From Orbilia blumenaviensis (taxonomy: Eukaryota > Ascomycota > Orbiliomycetes > Orbiliales > Orbiliaceae), in the NCBI GenBank assembly GCA_036872755.1, contig JAVHNS010000015.1, forward strand, positions 1 through 64,000: a stretch of DNA of 64,000 bases, given 5' to 3'. The notes beneath the pieces are model-generated. The model was not told the origin of the DNA. It made no database searches and saw nothing but the letters and a program-made list of their open reading frames with translations. Below are positions 38,834-51,228 of this stretch, one piece after another. The translations under genes and the position numbers were made by a program. Numbering within the stretch: the first letter of the stretch is position 1; each line of letters opens with the position of its first letter.

Positions 38834-39772
38834 AGAGTCCATGCGCATGTGTTCTATGGCCAACCGGGATGGGATTCAAGGCCTTCTGGTTCTATGTTGT
38901 TTATATTCTGAGATTTCGGCCCACCGGAGCAAGTTGCGCTTGGGTATGATCTCTCCACCATATCTATGCATTCATACCCACCCGGAGATCTTCCCAGACC
39001 CAAATAAGTTGCATTTATTTCAAATCATTTCATTTTCTATACAGCTTGGTATACCACGGAGAAGATAGGAGTTATGGTGCCGTCGTTTTTCCCTTCGTTA
39101 GCTCGGATATTTACAGCATCCCATCCAAATTTCTTCCTCCAAATTTTGGCAAGTATATTAAAGCTATGTTAATGCTTGAATGAATTGCGCCTACATGCGC
39201 GATATCCTCATCCCATCGAATATGGCTACTTAATTGAATAATACTAGATTACCAACTTCGGAGCACTGTTTTATTTTATGGGGATTGGGGTCTTGGTATT
39301 CCCATATTTGTATGCCTATAACCCCATATACATTGCTAACTACCAAATTAATACCACACACGGATCACTATAGACGGAAGCTGTATCTGAGACACCATTG
39401 ACGGGTAGTATTGATGAGCTAGAAATATATATAAATAGTAACTGAACAGAGAAAGACATGACAAGAACAATCAAACGTAGCATTCGGGTATCCTTGAAGG
39501 GGTACGGGAACAGTTCGAAGTGCCTCAAAATAAGGGAGTAGAGTCCAGTGCGGGCTCGGATAAGTGCTAGTCCAAAGGAGAGTGGTAGAACGATTAGGAT
39601 TGCAGCAATTCTTCACTGGCGGTATAAATAAGAATGTATGTACGAAAAGGTTTCCTGCACGAACGATAATATGCGAGTCATTTATCACAAGGGTTGCTCT
39701 GACAGGACTTTGAAGGGACACAGGGGTAATATTGGTGACGAAATCTAAGCTTTAACGCGGCCTCCACCACAA
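38834..39772. other. Convergent intergenic region, no gene seen
   Basis: It separates the 3' ends of the DENN gene (+) and the PP2C gene (-). The short open frames here have no coding support. Confidence 0.5.
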
Positions 39773-41574
39773 CTATTTCTTTTCTGTTCCTTCTGATGAT
39801 TTCGAGGCAGTCTCATTCGTGCTCGTGGTAGGTTTGGAAGGGCCAGATTTCCCACTACTATCGCTTCCGGAGAGAATTTCAGTGTTCTGGTCGTCTTTCA
39901 GTGTAGCATCTTTGTCTAAAGCTTCCATATCTTTCTCTTCGTCGTAGTCGAACATCTCTGTATCATTAGAATCAGTAAGAACTTCGGAGCCATCGCCAAG
40001 CATGATTATCCTGCCCCCTTCGCGGGTTGTGTTAATTGTGATGCCGTATGTTTTAATTGACCCATCTTCCTCCTCTTCGAAATTGGCATAATAGCCTTGG
40101 GGACGAAATCCGTGGGTTTTAGGTTGAGCTATATATTGTGGCCGGTGACTGGTTAGCAGGTTCGTGTCGATTGAGGAAATAACACCGCGAACGCAGTTTT
40201 ACACAAAGAGGGACTTGCCATACTCTGGCGGCGCACAGGGCCCGTCTCCGTCGGCTACTCTCTTTGCAACCATTTCGTACCATTCCTCCTTCGTTTTACC
40301 CCTTAGGAATGCAACTATGGCCATTGTCATGTTATCACAGCCAACACCGCCATTCTCACTCGAGGGAGCTAGGCAGTTATCCATCATGTTTTCACAGATC
40401 TTCTGGAGCTCCTGTTTCTCCACAATCCCTCGTCGCACAAACTCGACAACGGCTTGTGAGGATTGGCAATCCCAGATGCCTATTAAAATTGAGTGATCAG
40501 TCGGGATTTGTTTTATCCTTTGTCCCAGATGATATCGACTTACCGTCGCAAGCAATGACCATAAATTCATCATCATCCGAAAAATCATGAATCACAACAT
40601 CTGGGTATGAAGTAACGATCTGTTGCTCGGGAGGCAGGTCGGCACTCTTCTTGAATTCGAAGTCTCCAATAGCTCTCGATAACGCTAAATTGCCATTGAC
40701 TCGACCAAAATCGACGAACCCCCCTGCAGCTGTGATGCGAGCTTTCTCGCCTATTTTGTTGATGATTTATAGACCTTGGTTAGTGAATGCTCTCTGTATT
40801 CCATCATGGCCAGTCTGACTGATAAATGAAGAAGAAAAAGAGTGGACCGCAAGCACATTGTCTAACCTTCATTTTGAGGCTTATGATCGAAGGAGAGGGG
40901 TTTAGCTCTCCCCTTGACGCCTAAAACTGTACGAGAGTCACCCGCATTGGCCTGGAGAGGAGTTCAAGGTAAGTCCACCTTCTTTTAATGGGAGCATTTG
41001 TGAGCTTGAAAACTCACCACAAAAATTTTATCGCCAGTAACTATGGCCGTGGAAGCAGTACAGCCCGAGATCTCATCGGTGTATTTTGGATCTGTAGACC
41101 AAGACCGACAGTGTTAGATAGCCAAGCGCTCGCGAGAAGAGTGGGCCCAGCCAACTTGCCTTGCAATATAGCCCTATCGCATGCAAGAAACCCATCCTTC
41201 ATTGCCTTCTCGAAGTTACCGGCCGTGAAGTCGGTCTGCTTGGCTATTATTTTATGGACATTCAAACCACTGAACAAGGCTACGCCATCGCCACCGTGAC
41301 CGTCGTAAACTCCGAAGAAGCTCACACGATTCTGTAAGTCTGTTTTTTCGTTTTTGTCGTCGGGTTGGAGGTCAAGGACCGCAGCATGTGCATCCTCCAT
41401 ACTTACACGCCATCCTTGCATCGAGGAAAGCCCGAAGTAGAGTCTGTCGTCTTCCCCACTTTCCGAGAGCTACGCGATAAATTGTTTTTGTTAGATTGCA
41501 GTAGACCGGGTGGCAAGGATGTAGTGTGGGTACCGTACCTTCTCGACAACCGGCTCTGATAAAGTCTGGCCCAT
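39773..41574 (-). CDS. PP2C-type Ser/Thr phosphatase (Ptc2/Ptc3-like)
   Basis: Seven exons: 41574-41539, 41469-41160, 41091-41018, 40951-40867, 40750-40544, 40479-40219 and 40128-39773; 1,329 nt, 442 aa. It starts MGQTLSEP, the usual N-terminus with a possible myristoylation glycine. All PP2C metal-site motifs are present: [48 protein letters not shown] and [12 protein letters not shown]. The C-terminal ~75 residues are acidic and Ser/Thr rich, ending EGTEKK. Ptc2/Ptc3 reverse MAP-kinase, checkpoint-kinase and CDK phosphorylation in yeast. Introns 2 (41159-41092) and 6 (40218-40129) begin with GCAAGT rather than GT; only these donors keep frame and restore LQDPKYTDE and CAPPEYAQP. A TTTC repeat lies in the upstream region. 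Confidence 0.93.
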
Positions 41575-41800
41575 GGTGGCTATTCGGGTATGAAAGGAGG
41601 ATAGTTTTCGGCGGAAGCGGCAGTGTCAGGTAAATAAAATCGAAGGGTGGGGTAACCCGGTGTAACGAAGACTTGATATTCTGAGGTCTGTTACTCGAAA
41701 ACCGTGAATCAGGCCGAGTTGAAGTTAGGTTTAAAGCAGAACTCCGTCAACCCGTCTCTCCCTTGTTATCTTTCGGATTCTTAGTCTTTTCAGCCTTTCC

Positions 41801-41846
41801 TTCTTTCTTTCTTTCTTTCTTTTTTTTTCTTTCTCTTTCTTTTTTT
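41801..41846 (+). repeat. TTTC microsatellite in the PP2C upstream region
   Basis: About 230-270 bp upstream of the PP2C start. Its complement is a purine tract on the coding strand. Confidence 0.85.
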
Positions 41847-42604
41847 CCCTCTCCTCCTCGAGATTTCCAGGCTTTATACTAAACACAAAGATGGTGGATA
41901 GTTTTGTAAACGAGAGGGCTAAGGGAAAAATGATAAATATGAGGGAGAAAGGTGAAGTAGCGAGCTGTATGCAGAGTCGCCAGAGGATCCTCTTTGTTAA
42001 TGGCTACTGCTTCCCTTTTGGCTATCCCTGGTTCTAGCTACCTGTAGTTGACAAGAATATGGAGGAAGGATTCGGAAGTTTTGACAGAGGACGTTACGGA
42101 TGATAGATAGATAGTGATAAGCGGGGTTGGGCCGGAGAGCAGCGAGCACGTAGGCTGGTGGGCCGCGTTCAAATTTAGGGTTTTCGGTGATGTAGCCTGG
42201 CGGTTAGTGTTTCTTCTCACTTTTTCACGAGCTGCTTTCCTGTCCCTGGACGAAATTCTGACAGGAGCTGCTGGTCGTGTGAGGTGGGGGAAAGCGGGAG
42301 GAGCGGTTGATGTAGAGGTTGTGGTGGTTGTAGTGGTGGTAAGTGGTGGTGGGTGGTGGTTTGGTGGCGGGGGTTAATGATAGCGTGCGCCTGCGATTGT
42401 TGCCAATGCAGAGTTTTAATTAGGTTGGGTTGACACACATCGGCGGAAGGACTAGCTAAGGACGAAGTATATAGGTACTACTGGCAGTATACTCCTGACT
42501 TTCTTAGGTCTGTCTGTGGTGGCGGCACACAAGTACTTACATACTACTTTAGGTACATGCTTAGGACTGGTTTTACTTAGCTAAGGAAGTACTTAGGTAA
42601 GTAA

Positions 42605-42638
42605 GTCAGTAAGTAAGTAAGTAAGTAAGTAAGTAAGG
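42605..42638 (+). repeat. AAGT tetranucleotide microsatellite
   Basis: About eight AAGT units. Confidence 0.88.
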
Positions 42639-42716
42639 GCAATATGATACTATAAGCTAAACCAAAGCTGAATGCTTTGCTTAGCTGGCGATATATACCA
42701 CCCGTGCTCGGGGACG

Positions 42717-42747
42717 CCTTGGTTGGTTGGTTGGTTGGTTGGTTGGC
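42717..42747 (+). repeat. TTGG tetranucleotide microsatellite
   Basis: About seven TTGG units. Confidence 0.88.
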
Positions 42748-42790
42748 AATTGGTTTGGCCAGTTGCATATGCACGAATGGTATCTGACAG

Positions 42791-42861
42791 CTCTCCCTTT
42801 CTCTCCCTTTCTCTCTCCCTTTCTCTCTCCCTTTCTCTCTCCCTCTCTCTCTATCTCTATA
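42791..42861 (+). repeat. Pyrimidine repeat (CTCTCCCTTT type)
   Basis: Higher-order repeat of CTCTCCCTTT units grading into (CT)n. Confidence 0.85.
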
Positions 42862-43129
42862 GCCACTGTCTAGGTAGGTACCTGGTAGGTAAGTACTCAA
42901 TCAAATAGGTAGGTAAAACAGGTATAGTAACTCTACAAATACATAAATACTACTTGTAATATAGTAGCTCAAAGCAAATACTTTTTTTTATATATATCCC
43001 ATTGGGTCCCATATGAACCCGAGCACTCCCAACCCCCCCTCCCCTTTCCCTCCCCTTCCAATTGCAATATAGCCAAGATATTGCTATGATTGATCACCAT
43101 CATGCAGCATGCATATGCATGCGTAATTA

Positions 43130-45583
43130 TCACCATTCACACGTTATTGCCTTGTCATTCCCTTCGACTATCTTGACAACGGCCTGGACCAAGCTAATCA
43201 GTAAAACCGATGACCCGAACCCGACGCATCCCCACGCCAAGCCAGTTCTCCAGCTACGGGTCGAGAGCTTGATGTAGCAAAGCGGCGGGAGAATATATGC
43301 CAACGCACAAGCGGATGTCGCTCCGATAAGCTCGAAGACTGCGCCCAGATCACAGGTGAAAAGGGAAATTAGCAATGACGAAAGAATCAGGCCCCTAAAC
43401 AACTGTGTTAAAATTTTATGTGCCCGGAATAACGTGCCTGGCTATCTGGTAATTTATACTCACGTTGTGAATATTATATGGCGCTTCATATCGAATGGCG
43501 CACCTGGATACCAATAGTTGACCATCACCTGGCGAAGGCATTAGCATAGCACATGGGGTTATCTTGTTCCTTTTTTTTTTTTTTCTCCTTTCCTTTCTGT
43601 TCTATTCCTTTCTTTTTTGGAATACATCTGATAAAAGACGATAATAAAATAGATCCTGGTTAGGTACTTACTTCTCTACAAACAAATGCCTCGAGGGGCA
43701 AGGTGGTCAACATGTTCAAACCGAAGCAACTGTCAAAAAAACGGGAGTGTAAGAATATTGCATGGCTAAGGAAGATTGATGGTTCGGAACTTACAATCGG
43801 GCGATATTGACCATCAAGTTGGAGTTTGGGAAATTGTTAAGAACATTTCCCATAGTTTTATCTCCAAATGTTAAAAACCCAGCAAATGCCATCCCCATGC
43901 AAGCGACCATGGATATACCAGTCGAGTAGTGTGTCACTCGGGCAAAGCGATCGAGGGTTGGTTTTCGTAGTGAGCCGTATATCAAAAGGGAGTTGTGATC
44001 TGGATAGTCCGTTAGTCTAAATCGCAAAAGGGATGGGCGGTGTAACTCACGGCAGACGAAGGCTGCAATAGCGACATACATCATATATCTTGTTAGCATG
44101 ACTATCAAAGTCTACAACTGAACCAGCCGGTATGAAGCCGAGGTCAGGACTTTAACTATCCATAACAAAGACATTTTGGATTCCTACCGAAACTGATGAC
44201 ACCAATAGCTTGGAATACCCCAGAGTTCAGAGTAAGCAGAGGCCCTGAAAGGGTCCCCTTTAGTTCGGCCGCGACGAAGAATCCTTGCGTAATGACTGTC
44301 ACGACTATAACCATCATGCTCAGGAGGGCCAAAGCCGATGCTTTTGCAAGCTATATGAAAGAAGAATAATTCGCATTAGAAAAAGTTTCGGGGTATTCAG
44401 TGAGAAACCCTGCATCCGGCCTCACCTTCGCGATGTCACGGTACAAACTTAAAGGGAACGATATTCCGACGACACATATAATAATCACCGCCCTTCTATT
44501 TGTAAGAAGCCACAGAACGGACATCTCTTTAAGGCTTGGGAAAATTGCCGCCATGACATGGGGTATAGTATCTCCAATGATGATACAAAAGGCGATCATT
44601 CCGCCGAAGGCGCTGTTGGCCCCAAGATCAGTTGATATCCTTTAAGTGGTGGCTCTCCGGAACTTACAAGGCCCATTGTGCTAGCTGCGGCAGGGAATTA
44701 GCGGAAAGGAAGGATACGATAATGAGATCGTAGATGGTGCTTACAGATATAGATATCAACCCCCATTTCCCAAAACATGCGCTCACTGTAGACTGGAATG
44801 AATTTGCTCCAGAGAGTTTGGAGTTTATAACAATCAAATTGATAGTCCAATCGACCTTTAATGGTAGTGGAAAGAGAATGGTTAGAGAAGGGAAATACCA
44901 CGTCTTTACCAAGTAGATAGGCACGTACTAGAAAGGTCAAAACTACTAAGAGGATCACACCCGTGGCAAGGCCTGCTTGTTTAAACGCATATGGTTGACC
45001 TAAAGTTGAAGTGTATGAGAACAATGCCACTCCCCCCGAATCCTGGAACGCAAGCAATAACGCATACCGATGATACCCGCCCCTCTGTTAATTCTATTAG
45101 TATGTATTCACATTATCTGGACTGCAATGGTTGTTTATCCTGGGCTCACATGATCGAGTTCGCCATGTTCATAAAGGCCATTTTCATCCCACTTCTCGAG
45201 GCAGGGTCCTCGAGACCATCCATATCAATACCAGCAAACACTACTGATGGGGCAGCGATATTGGTCAGGAGAGGGGCCGTTCCTCCCTCGACTGCATGGG
45301 CGAAATCGTCATCGTCGGACGAATTCAGGAAGTCTTCGTCGTATGTCCAACGTTCATCATTGTCCCGGGCGGCAAGACTGACGGAATCCGCAAGTTCGTC
45401 GTCAACGTCAAACCGGACGAACCTCTTAGGCTGGGGGGCAGAAGTTTCCAACGGTTGCGGCGAGGGAGCGGGTGGTGGAGAGTAAAAGGACTCCCCGGCT
45501 AGGTCAGTCGACAGCCGTTGGCTGCCGGGGGGCGACGGCGAGGAAACAAGGAGACGGTCTTCATTCTGTCGACTGCTTTTCAT
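43130..45583 (-). CDS. Vacuolar amino-acid transporter (AVT2 / SLC38-like)
   Basis: Twelve exons: 45583-45150, 45084-45068, 44999-44929, 44855-44745, 44684-44668, 44612-44426, 44350-44188, 44062-44051, 43999-43795, 43729-43672, 43528-43464 and 43394-43130; 1,605 nt, 534 aa. The first ~135 residues are hydrophilic and acidic (NSSDDDDFAHAV), as in vacuolar AVT proteins. The transporter core starts at MANSIIGAGIIGQPYAFKQA, the family's signature first helix. About ten more hydrophobic helices follow, including AFAFGGMIAFCIIIGDTIPH, GVISFAFVCHHNSLLIYGSL and CFGLNMLTTLPLEAFVCRE. The family moves neutral amino acids across the vacuolar membrane. Exon 8 is only 12 nt and exons 2 and 5 only 17 nt each; without them the conserved helices are broken. 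The last acceptor (TTTAG at 43395) is needed for frame. Confidence 0.9.
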
Positions 45584-46517
45584 CTCATTACGGGCGGAGG
45601 CTTAATTGGCACAGCTGTCGTCCGTAGCGGCAACGACTTTTGTTGTGGCCAAGTTAGCATTGGAAACTGAATCGAATGAACCGGCGTGAGGATACGAAGG
45701 GGATAGGGCGGGATGGGATCCGGCCTGCTCGGTTGGTGGATATAAAATCTCAGTTGGATGGAGCCAACTCCCTTGCGTATGCACCAGCGCCTGCCCTACC
45801 CTGCCCTGCTACTGAAGCTAGGTACCTACTAAGTACTTAGTAAATAGATACCAGGTAATCACATACCTGCTCGGTGAGTTTCGAAAGAGTTGGGTGTCTT
45901 GATCGCGCGAGATGAGGAGCCTGGACTCTTGGATGGGTGCAATCGAAGGACACACGACAACAGCGAAATATATATAACGTAACTTTGGTTTCTTCCTGTT
46001 AGGTATACTGGTAATATCTGGAAAGTCAGTGTTTAAGGAAGTCCTTCTATATAAATTTAAAATACCGGCCTCGAAGTAAGATCTAGAAAGTCGGTGTACG
46101 TAAGTAAGTAATTAAGTAAGAGGTGTATTCAATTGTCGGTGTAGCGTAAGGGACCTCTCGCCTTTTATTGGCTGTTGCTGCGGGTAGGAGGTACTTACCT
46201 AGGTCGGTACTGAGCAAAGCGCGTGTCGCTTTGCATCGCAACTTGCACTTTCCACTTTGCGTGACTGCGACGACCAACCTCTCCACCACCACCTTCCAGG
46301 ATCCATCCATCCATCCTTCTGATTCATCCTCACCACCACCGCCACCCACAAACCACGATTCGATCTCAGGCACGATAGCTTTCTTTCCCTCCTCCTCCAC
46401 CTTCCGCCCACCAGTCTATCCCCGCTACTTCTCCAATTCCACATCGTAATCACTGCGTCCACCGTCGCCACAGTGCTTCTCAAATCCCTTCACAAACGGA
46501 GTTCTGCCGGGTCCGAC
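45584..46517. other. Divergent promoter region (transporter / RAE1)
   Basis: Contains TAGGTACCTACTAAGTACTT words at 45820-45841. A pyrimidine/CCATC-rich stretch (46270-46460) just upstream of RAE1 is probably its leader. No gene seen. Confidence 0.5.
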
Positions 46518-47794
46518 ATGGCCAGCATATTTGGGAATACGGCAACGACCACTGCTGCCGCTGCTGCACCGGCCAGCAGTACGCAGGGCGACTTGAAAGG
46601 AGACCTGGAACTCACATCTCCTCCCGATGACAGCATCCAAGAAATCTCGTTTTCACCAAATGCCGACATGCTGGCAGTCGCGTCGTGGAACAAAAAAGTC
46701 CAGATCTACGAAATACAACAAAACGGTACTTCGGCAGGGAAGGCAATGTACGAACACGAAGGACCCGTCTTGTCAGTTTGTTGGTCGAAGGTAGGTCACT
46801 CCCACTCCAGAGTCTGGACTTTCCCTAGTGAAGTCCTGCCCTTCAGACCCTACGGGTAGTTTCTAACTCTCTTTGCGAAAACATACAGGACGGATCCAAG
46901 ATATTCTCTGGCGGTTCCGACAAAGCCGGCAGAATGTTTGATGCCTCGACAGGCCAGAGTACACAGGTCGCTGCCCACGATGCCCCGGTCAGATGTGTCA
47001 AGGTCGTCGATATTCCCGGTACTGCTGGCCCTATACTCGTGACTGGGTCGTGGGATAAAACCATCAAATATTGGGACTTGCGTGCACAGGCACCGGTAGT
47101 CACCGTAAACCTTCAGGACCGTTGTTATACGTTGGACACCGCACTCAATCTGATGGTTGTCGGGACTGCGGATCGCTATATCGACATCTTCAACCTCTCA
47201 AACCCAGGAACCATTTACAAGACTCTCCAAAGTCCTTTAAAATGGCAAACAAGAGTCGTATCTTGTTTTCCCAACTCCAGCGGCTTCGCTATCGGAAGTA
47301 TCGAGGGTAGATGTGCAATTCAATATGTTGAAGAGAAGGACAATAGTTTGAATTTCTCGTTCAAATGCCACCGAGAGAATCCGCCAAATCAACGAGACAT
47401 AACAAACGTGTATTCTGTCAATGCAATTTCCTTCCACCCAACACATGGTACATTTTCCACTGCAGGTTCCGATGGCACTTTTCATTTCTGGGACAAAGAT
47501 GCAAAGCATCGACTCAAGGGGTAAGTCTACAATATCATGTGTTCGTGTGTGCGTGTGTGCGTATTCGGCGTGTCAAATGTTAACCCTCTTCAAAATAGGT
47601 ACCCCGCCGTGGGAGGCACTATATCCTCAACCGCGTTCAATCACAATGGAAGGATATTTGCCTACGCTGTCAGCTACGATTGGTCGAAGGGCTATCAGGG
47701 CAATACTCAAAATTATCCTAATAAGGTTATGCTTCATCCGGTTAAGGACGAAGAGGCCAAACCTCGGCCGCCACAAGGAGGCAAGAAGAGATGA
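46518..47794 (+). CDS. RAE1: mRNA export factor Rae1/Gle2, WD40 protein
   Basis: Exons 46518-46790, 46889-47520 and 47599-47794; 1,101 nt, 366 aa, the usual size for the family. It has a short low-complexity N-terminus followed by a seven-bladed WD40 propeller, with visible blades at ISFSPNADMLAVASWNKKVQ, ILVTGSWDKTIKYWDLR, LMVVGTADRYIDIF, SIEGRCAIQYVEE and FSTAGSDGTFHFWDKDAK. SIEGRCAIQYVE and the blade SYDWSKGYQG are hallmarks of Rae1/Gle2 (and Bub3 relatives). It binds the GLEBS motif of the nucleoporin Nup98 at the nuclear pore and serves mRNA export. The start at 46518 (MASIFGN) is preferred over an in-frame ATG at 46473. The C-terminus, PPQGGKKR, is basic. Confidence 0.96.
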
Positions 47795-48718
47795 TCACCC
47801 GCAGTATTAGTATCCGGTATACCATCTACCAACGGCGGCAGCGCCCCTGGTAATATGTCAGCGAGGCTGTTGGTGCTTGGTTTTATCGTTCGTTTTATAC
47901 ACTCCTCTGCGGATATCATTGATTGTTAAAACGCATGCGGCGGATCCATATAGCTTTAAGGATTTATATTAGAACCAGTCTTCTTTCCTATCCTCCTTCC
48001 CTTCCCTTTCTTTTTTTTGCCTTCCCTGCCCTTAAGTATTCGTCAATCGACCCGGGAATTTGTCTTGTCTTTCCAGCATTTTTTAGGCTTGCGGTCTTCT
48101 CTGATACTATAGTCCCCCCCATGTATTTCTAGTCGAGGAATGAATGAATGAACGAAATCTAATAACCTATCTACCTCAGCACTGGGATTCCACCTGACCG
48201 GCCTGGACCAATTAATTCCAATTTTTTTTTTCCAGTCAGTTCTTAGGGGTATAAGGTACTTCGTTAGGTACTTATATATAATATACGTGGGTCGTGGATG
48301 CAGCCCACCCGCAGACCGAATGGGGTTAGTACCCCGGTTCATTTAACGAGGATACGCAAGCTAAGCTGCATTGACCGCATCAACCAGCAAATGTGTTCAA
48401 ATCCGACTTTCTCCTGGAACCCACGGAGGTCTCGAGTCCACGGCGCCCCATTTCCGTTATTTATGGCCGGGATCACCATCTCCAGGAGATTTTAATATTC
48501 ACGAAGCATCATCCGAACCGACCTCCCTTTTAGTTTTTCAAAAAAGGCGATCTGTCTGTCCCTTACGTCTAAGGTCTCGTGTGTCTTGTGTTGGCGTAAG
48601 CTCACGGGACTTGCAAAGCGAAGACGCACATCTTCATCCATCCATCCCTTCATCCCACACCCTCAGGCTCGCGCTGTCGCTTTAACGTACCTCATCTGGG
48701 TACCCATAAACACCAATC
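47795..48718. other. Intergenic region between RAE1 and KEX1
   Basis: Three-prime flank of RAE1 and promoter of KEX1. No gene seen. A TTAGGTACTTATATA word lies near 48263. Confidence 0.5.
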
Positions 48719-50714
48719 ATGCCTCGACTATCTTCCTACCGGAGGTCCATCCTCAAGGTTACCGGCCTATTGCTGCTCCTTGCACCGGCCTCGGTCTCAG
48801 CGCAGAAGGCCGCCAAGGACTATTTCGTCAGGTCTTTGCCAGGCGAGCCTGAAGACACCATGATAAGAATGCATGCTGGGTATGCTTCCCCTGCTGGATT
48901 GCTAGATTTTAGTAATCAACATTTAGTTCACGGGCGCAAGCTAAACCTCCGAATTATAGGCACATAGAAGTTGATGAGGCTACTAATGGTAATCTTTTCT
49001 TCTGGCATGTTACAAACCGGCACATCGAGGCGAGGCAACGAACTGTAATATGGCTCAATGGCGGACCTGGCTGTTCTTCAATGGACGGTGCTCTCATGGA
49101 AGTCGGGCCGTATAGGGTGAAGGATGGGAAACTTTCTTATAATGAAGGCAGTTGGCACGAATTCGCGAATCTCCTTTTCGTCGATAACCCCGTCGGAACA
49201 GGTTTTAGTTACGTCAACGGCAACGGCTTTCTGCACGAGCTCCCCGAAATGGCAAAACATTTCGTTACATTTATGGAAAAGTTCTTCGAGATCTTCCCTC
49301 ATTACGAGAAGGACGAGGTATAGATCGTTCCTTCTTTCAAGCCTATTCTTGGGAGTTGCCTCCATCTCTAATACTGTCTATTTAGATCTGGTTCGCCGGA
49401 GAATCTTACGCTGGCCAATATATTCCCTATATCGCGAAGGCCATAGTCGAGAGAAATAGGGTCAGCCCTCAGAAATGGAACCTTGCTGGCTTGCTTATCG
49501 GAAATGGTTGGATCGACCCTAAGTCGCAATACCCCGCATATCTGGAATACGCATACTCTGCTGGTCTTGTAAAGCGTGGATCCGATGTCGCATCGAGGCT
49601 TGAAGGGCAGCAGGCATCCTGCCTGGCTCATTTACAACAATTTGGAAATCAGATCGAAGACACTTCGTGCGAAGAAATTCTCCAGCTGATTCTCAGATTG
49701 AGTATCGACGATGAGAATGAGGGCAGGAAGCAATGCTACAACATGTACGACGTTAGGCTTAAGGATGCTTATCCCTCATGCGGTATGTCCTGGCCCCCGG
49801 ACTTAAAATGGGTGACGCCATACCTACGACAGCCGGACGTTGTTAAAGCCCTAAATGTTAATCCCGACAAAATGTCTGGATGGGAGGAGTGTTCCGGCGC
49901 CGTCAGCGGGTCGTTTAGAGCCCGAAACTCCAAGTCGTCAGTCGAACTTCTGCCGGACCTTCTTAAGGATATGAAAATCATGCTGTTTAGCGGGGACCAA
50001 GATTTAATCTGTAACCATATCGGAACTGAAAATTTGATAAAAAATATGACATGGAATGGGGCTACCGGGTTCGAAACCAGCCCAGGTGTTTGGGCGCCGC
50101 GGTCCGAGTGGGTCTATGAAGGTAACCCGGCCGGATATTATCAGACTGCCCGAAATCTGACCTACGTTCTTGTTTACAATTCGTCCCACATGGTCCCTTT
50201 CGACGTCCCTATGCAATCACTCGATATGCTCGATCGTTTTATCGGCGTTAGCAAGGACGGACTTGGCCATATCCCCATGAAGCCGAGCGGCAAGCAGAGC
50301 AGTAGTGCTGGCTCTGGTTCCATACCCGCAAATGCTACCCTGTCCGACGAAGAAGAAAAGGCCGAGCAAGAAAAACTTGAAAAGGAGCGCTGGAAAGCTT
50401 ACTATCGGTCGGGCGAGATAGTCCTAGTCATTGTGATCGTTGCGGCTGGGGTGTGGGGATATTGGGTATGGAGGCAAAGGAGGGGGATGGCTGATGGTCA
50501 TACTAATGGTATTGCTTACACGGGCCTCAGCCAAGGGAAACGCTCCCGGAGGGCAGCTGATATCGAAGATGGTGATTTTGAGGAGAGCGAGTTGGACGAC
50601 CTCCATGTAGCTTCTCCCGTTTTTGACAGGGAGACTGCCGGGGAAGGACAGTACAGCATTGGTGGTGACTCCGACGATAGCGACGGCGAAACACGCAAAC
50701 GATATGAGAAATGA
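48719..50714 (+). CDS. KEX1: Pheromone-processing serine carboxypeptidase Kex1
   Basis: Exons 48719-48879, 48960-49317 and 49386-50714; 1,848 nt, 615 aa. A signal peptide ([15 protein letters not shown]) is followed by a serine-carboxypeptidase (S10) fold. The oxyanion/substrate motif is [17 protein letters not shown]. The catalytic triad is Ser180 in GESYAGQY, Asp379 in [10 protein letters not shown] and His441 in SSHMVPFD. An acidic-basic linker and a single membrane helix (about residues 518-535, [17 protein letters not shown]) lead to an acidic cytosolic tail of ~80 residues. Kex1 trims C-terminal Lys and Arg from precursors after Kex2 cleavage in the late Golgi; in yeast it matures alpha-factor and killer toxin. 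Topology, length and all catalytic residues are intact. Confidence 0.97.
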
Positions 50715-51228
50715 CCGTAGGTATTTTCAAGACTGCATAGTAGTGACTGGCCTTTGGCGCGTTAGCTCTTCCCTTGTCGTTCTATCGGGCTTTCATTTTT
50801 CTCTCGTACGTATGCATACTACTCGTTTTGTTCAGGCTTTTGACCTTTCTGGCGTTTGGGTAGACTATGAGTTTTGTAGTTGTAGGTTTTACCTATGGAA
50901 TCGCCGAACCCTCATCAAAGAGTCCCGCTTTCGAGGTGATACCAAAGGACCCGCTTTTCACATCACTTTGTTTTATTATTTTACCTCCATTTCTATTTCA
51001 TCTATTATTATTTATTTTTTTCTATTTTTTTGGATGTGGTTTTCGTGTTTTTTGGCAGCTATTCCTCATATTTTCTCGCCCTCGGTAAGGATCAATGTAT
51101 ATACAAAAAATTTCAAGTGTATTGTATGCAAACCATCGAAATCAATGCCTCGGATCGTTGTTTTTTGTATCCCAGTTAGGGCATATGCGAGGCCGGCGGC
51201 TCTCTGCTATGTAGTAGAGCACACTATT
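50715..51228. other. Convergent intergenic region KEX1 / MED18
   Basis: T-rich 3' flanks of two genes; no gene seen. An open frame at 50623-51291 on the plus strand is a shadow that begins inside KEX1. Confidence 0.5.

Larger units (their letters stand above)
41575..43129. other. Intergenic region with several microsatellites
   Basis: It contains (TTTC)n at 41801-41846, (AAGT)n at 42605-42638, (TTGG)n at 42717-42747 and (CTCTCC/CTTT)n at 42791-42861, plus TAGGTA words near 42465-42600 and 42871-42915. No gene seen. Confidence 0.5.
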
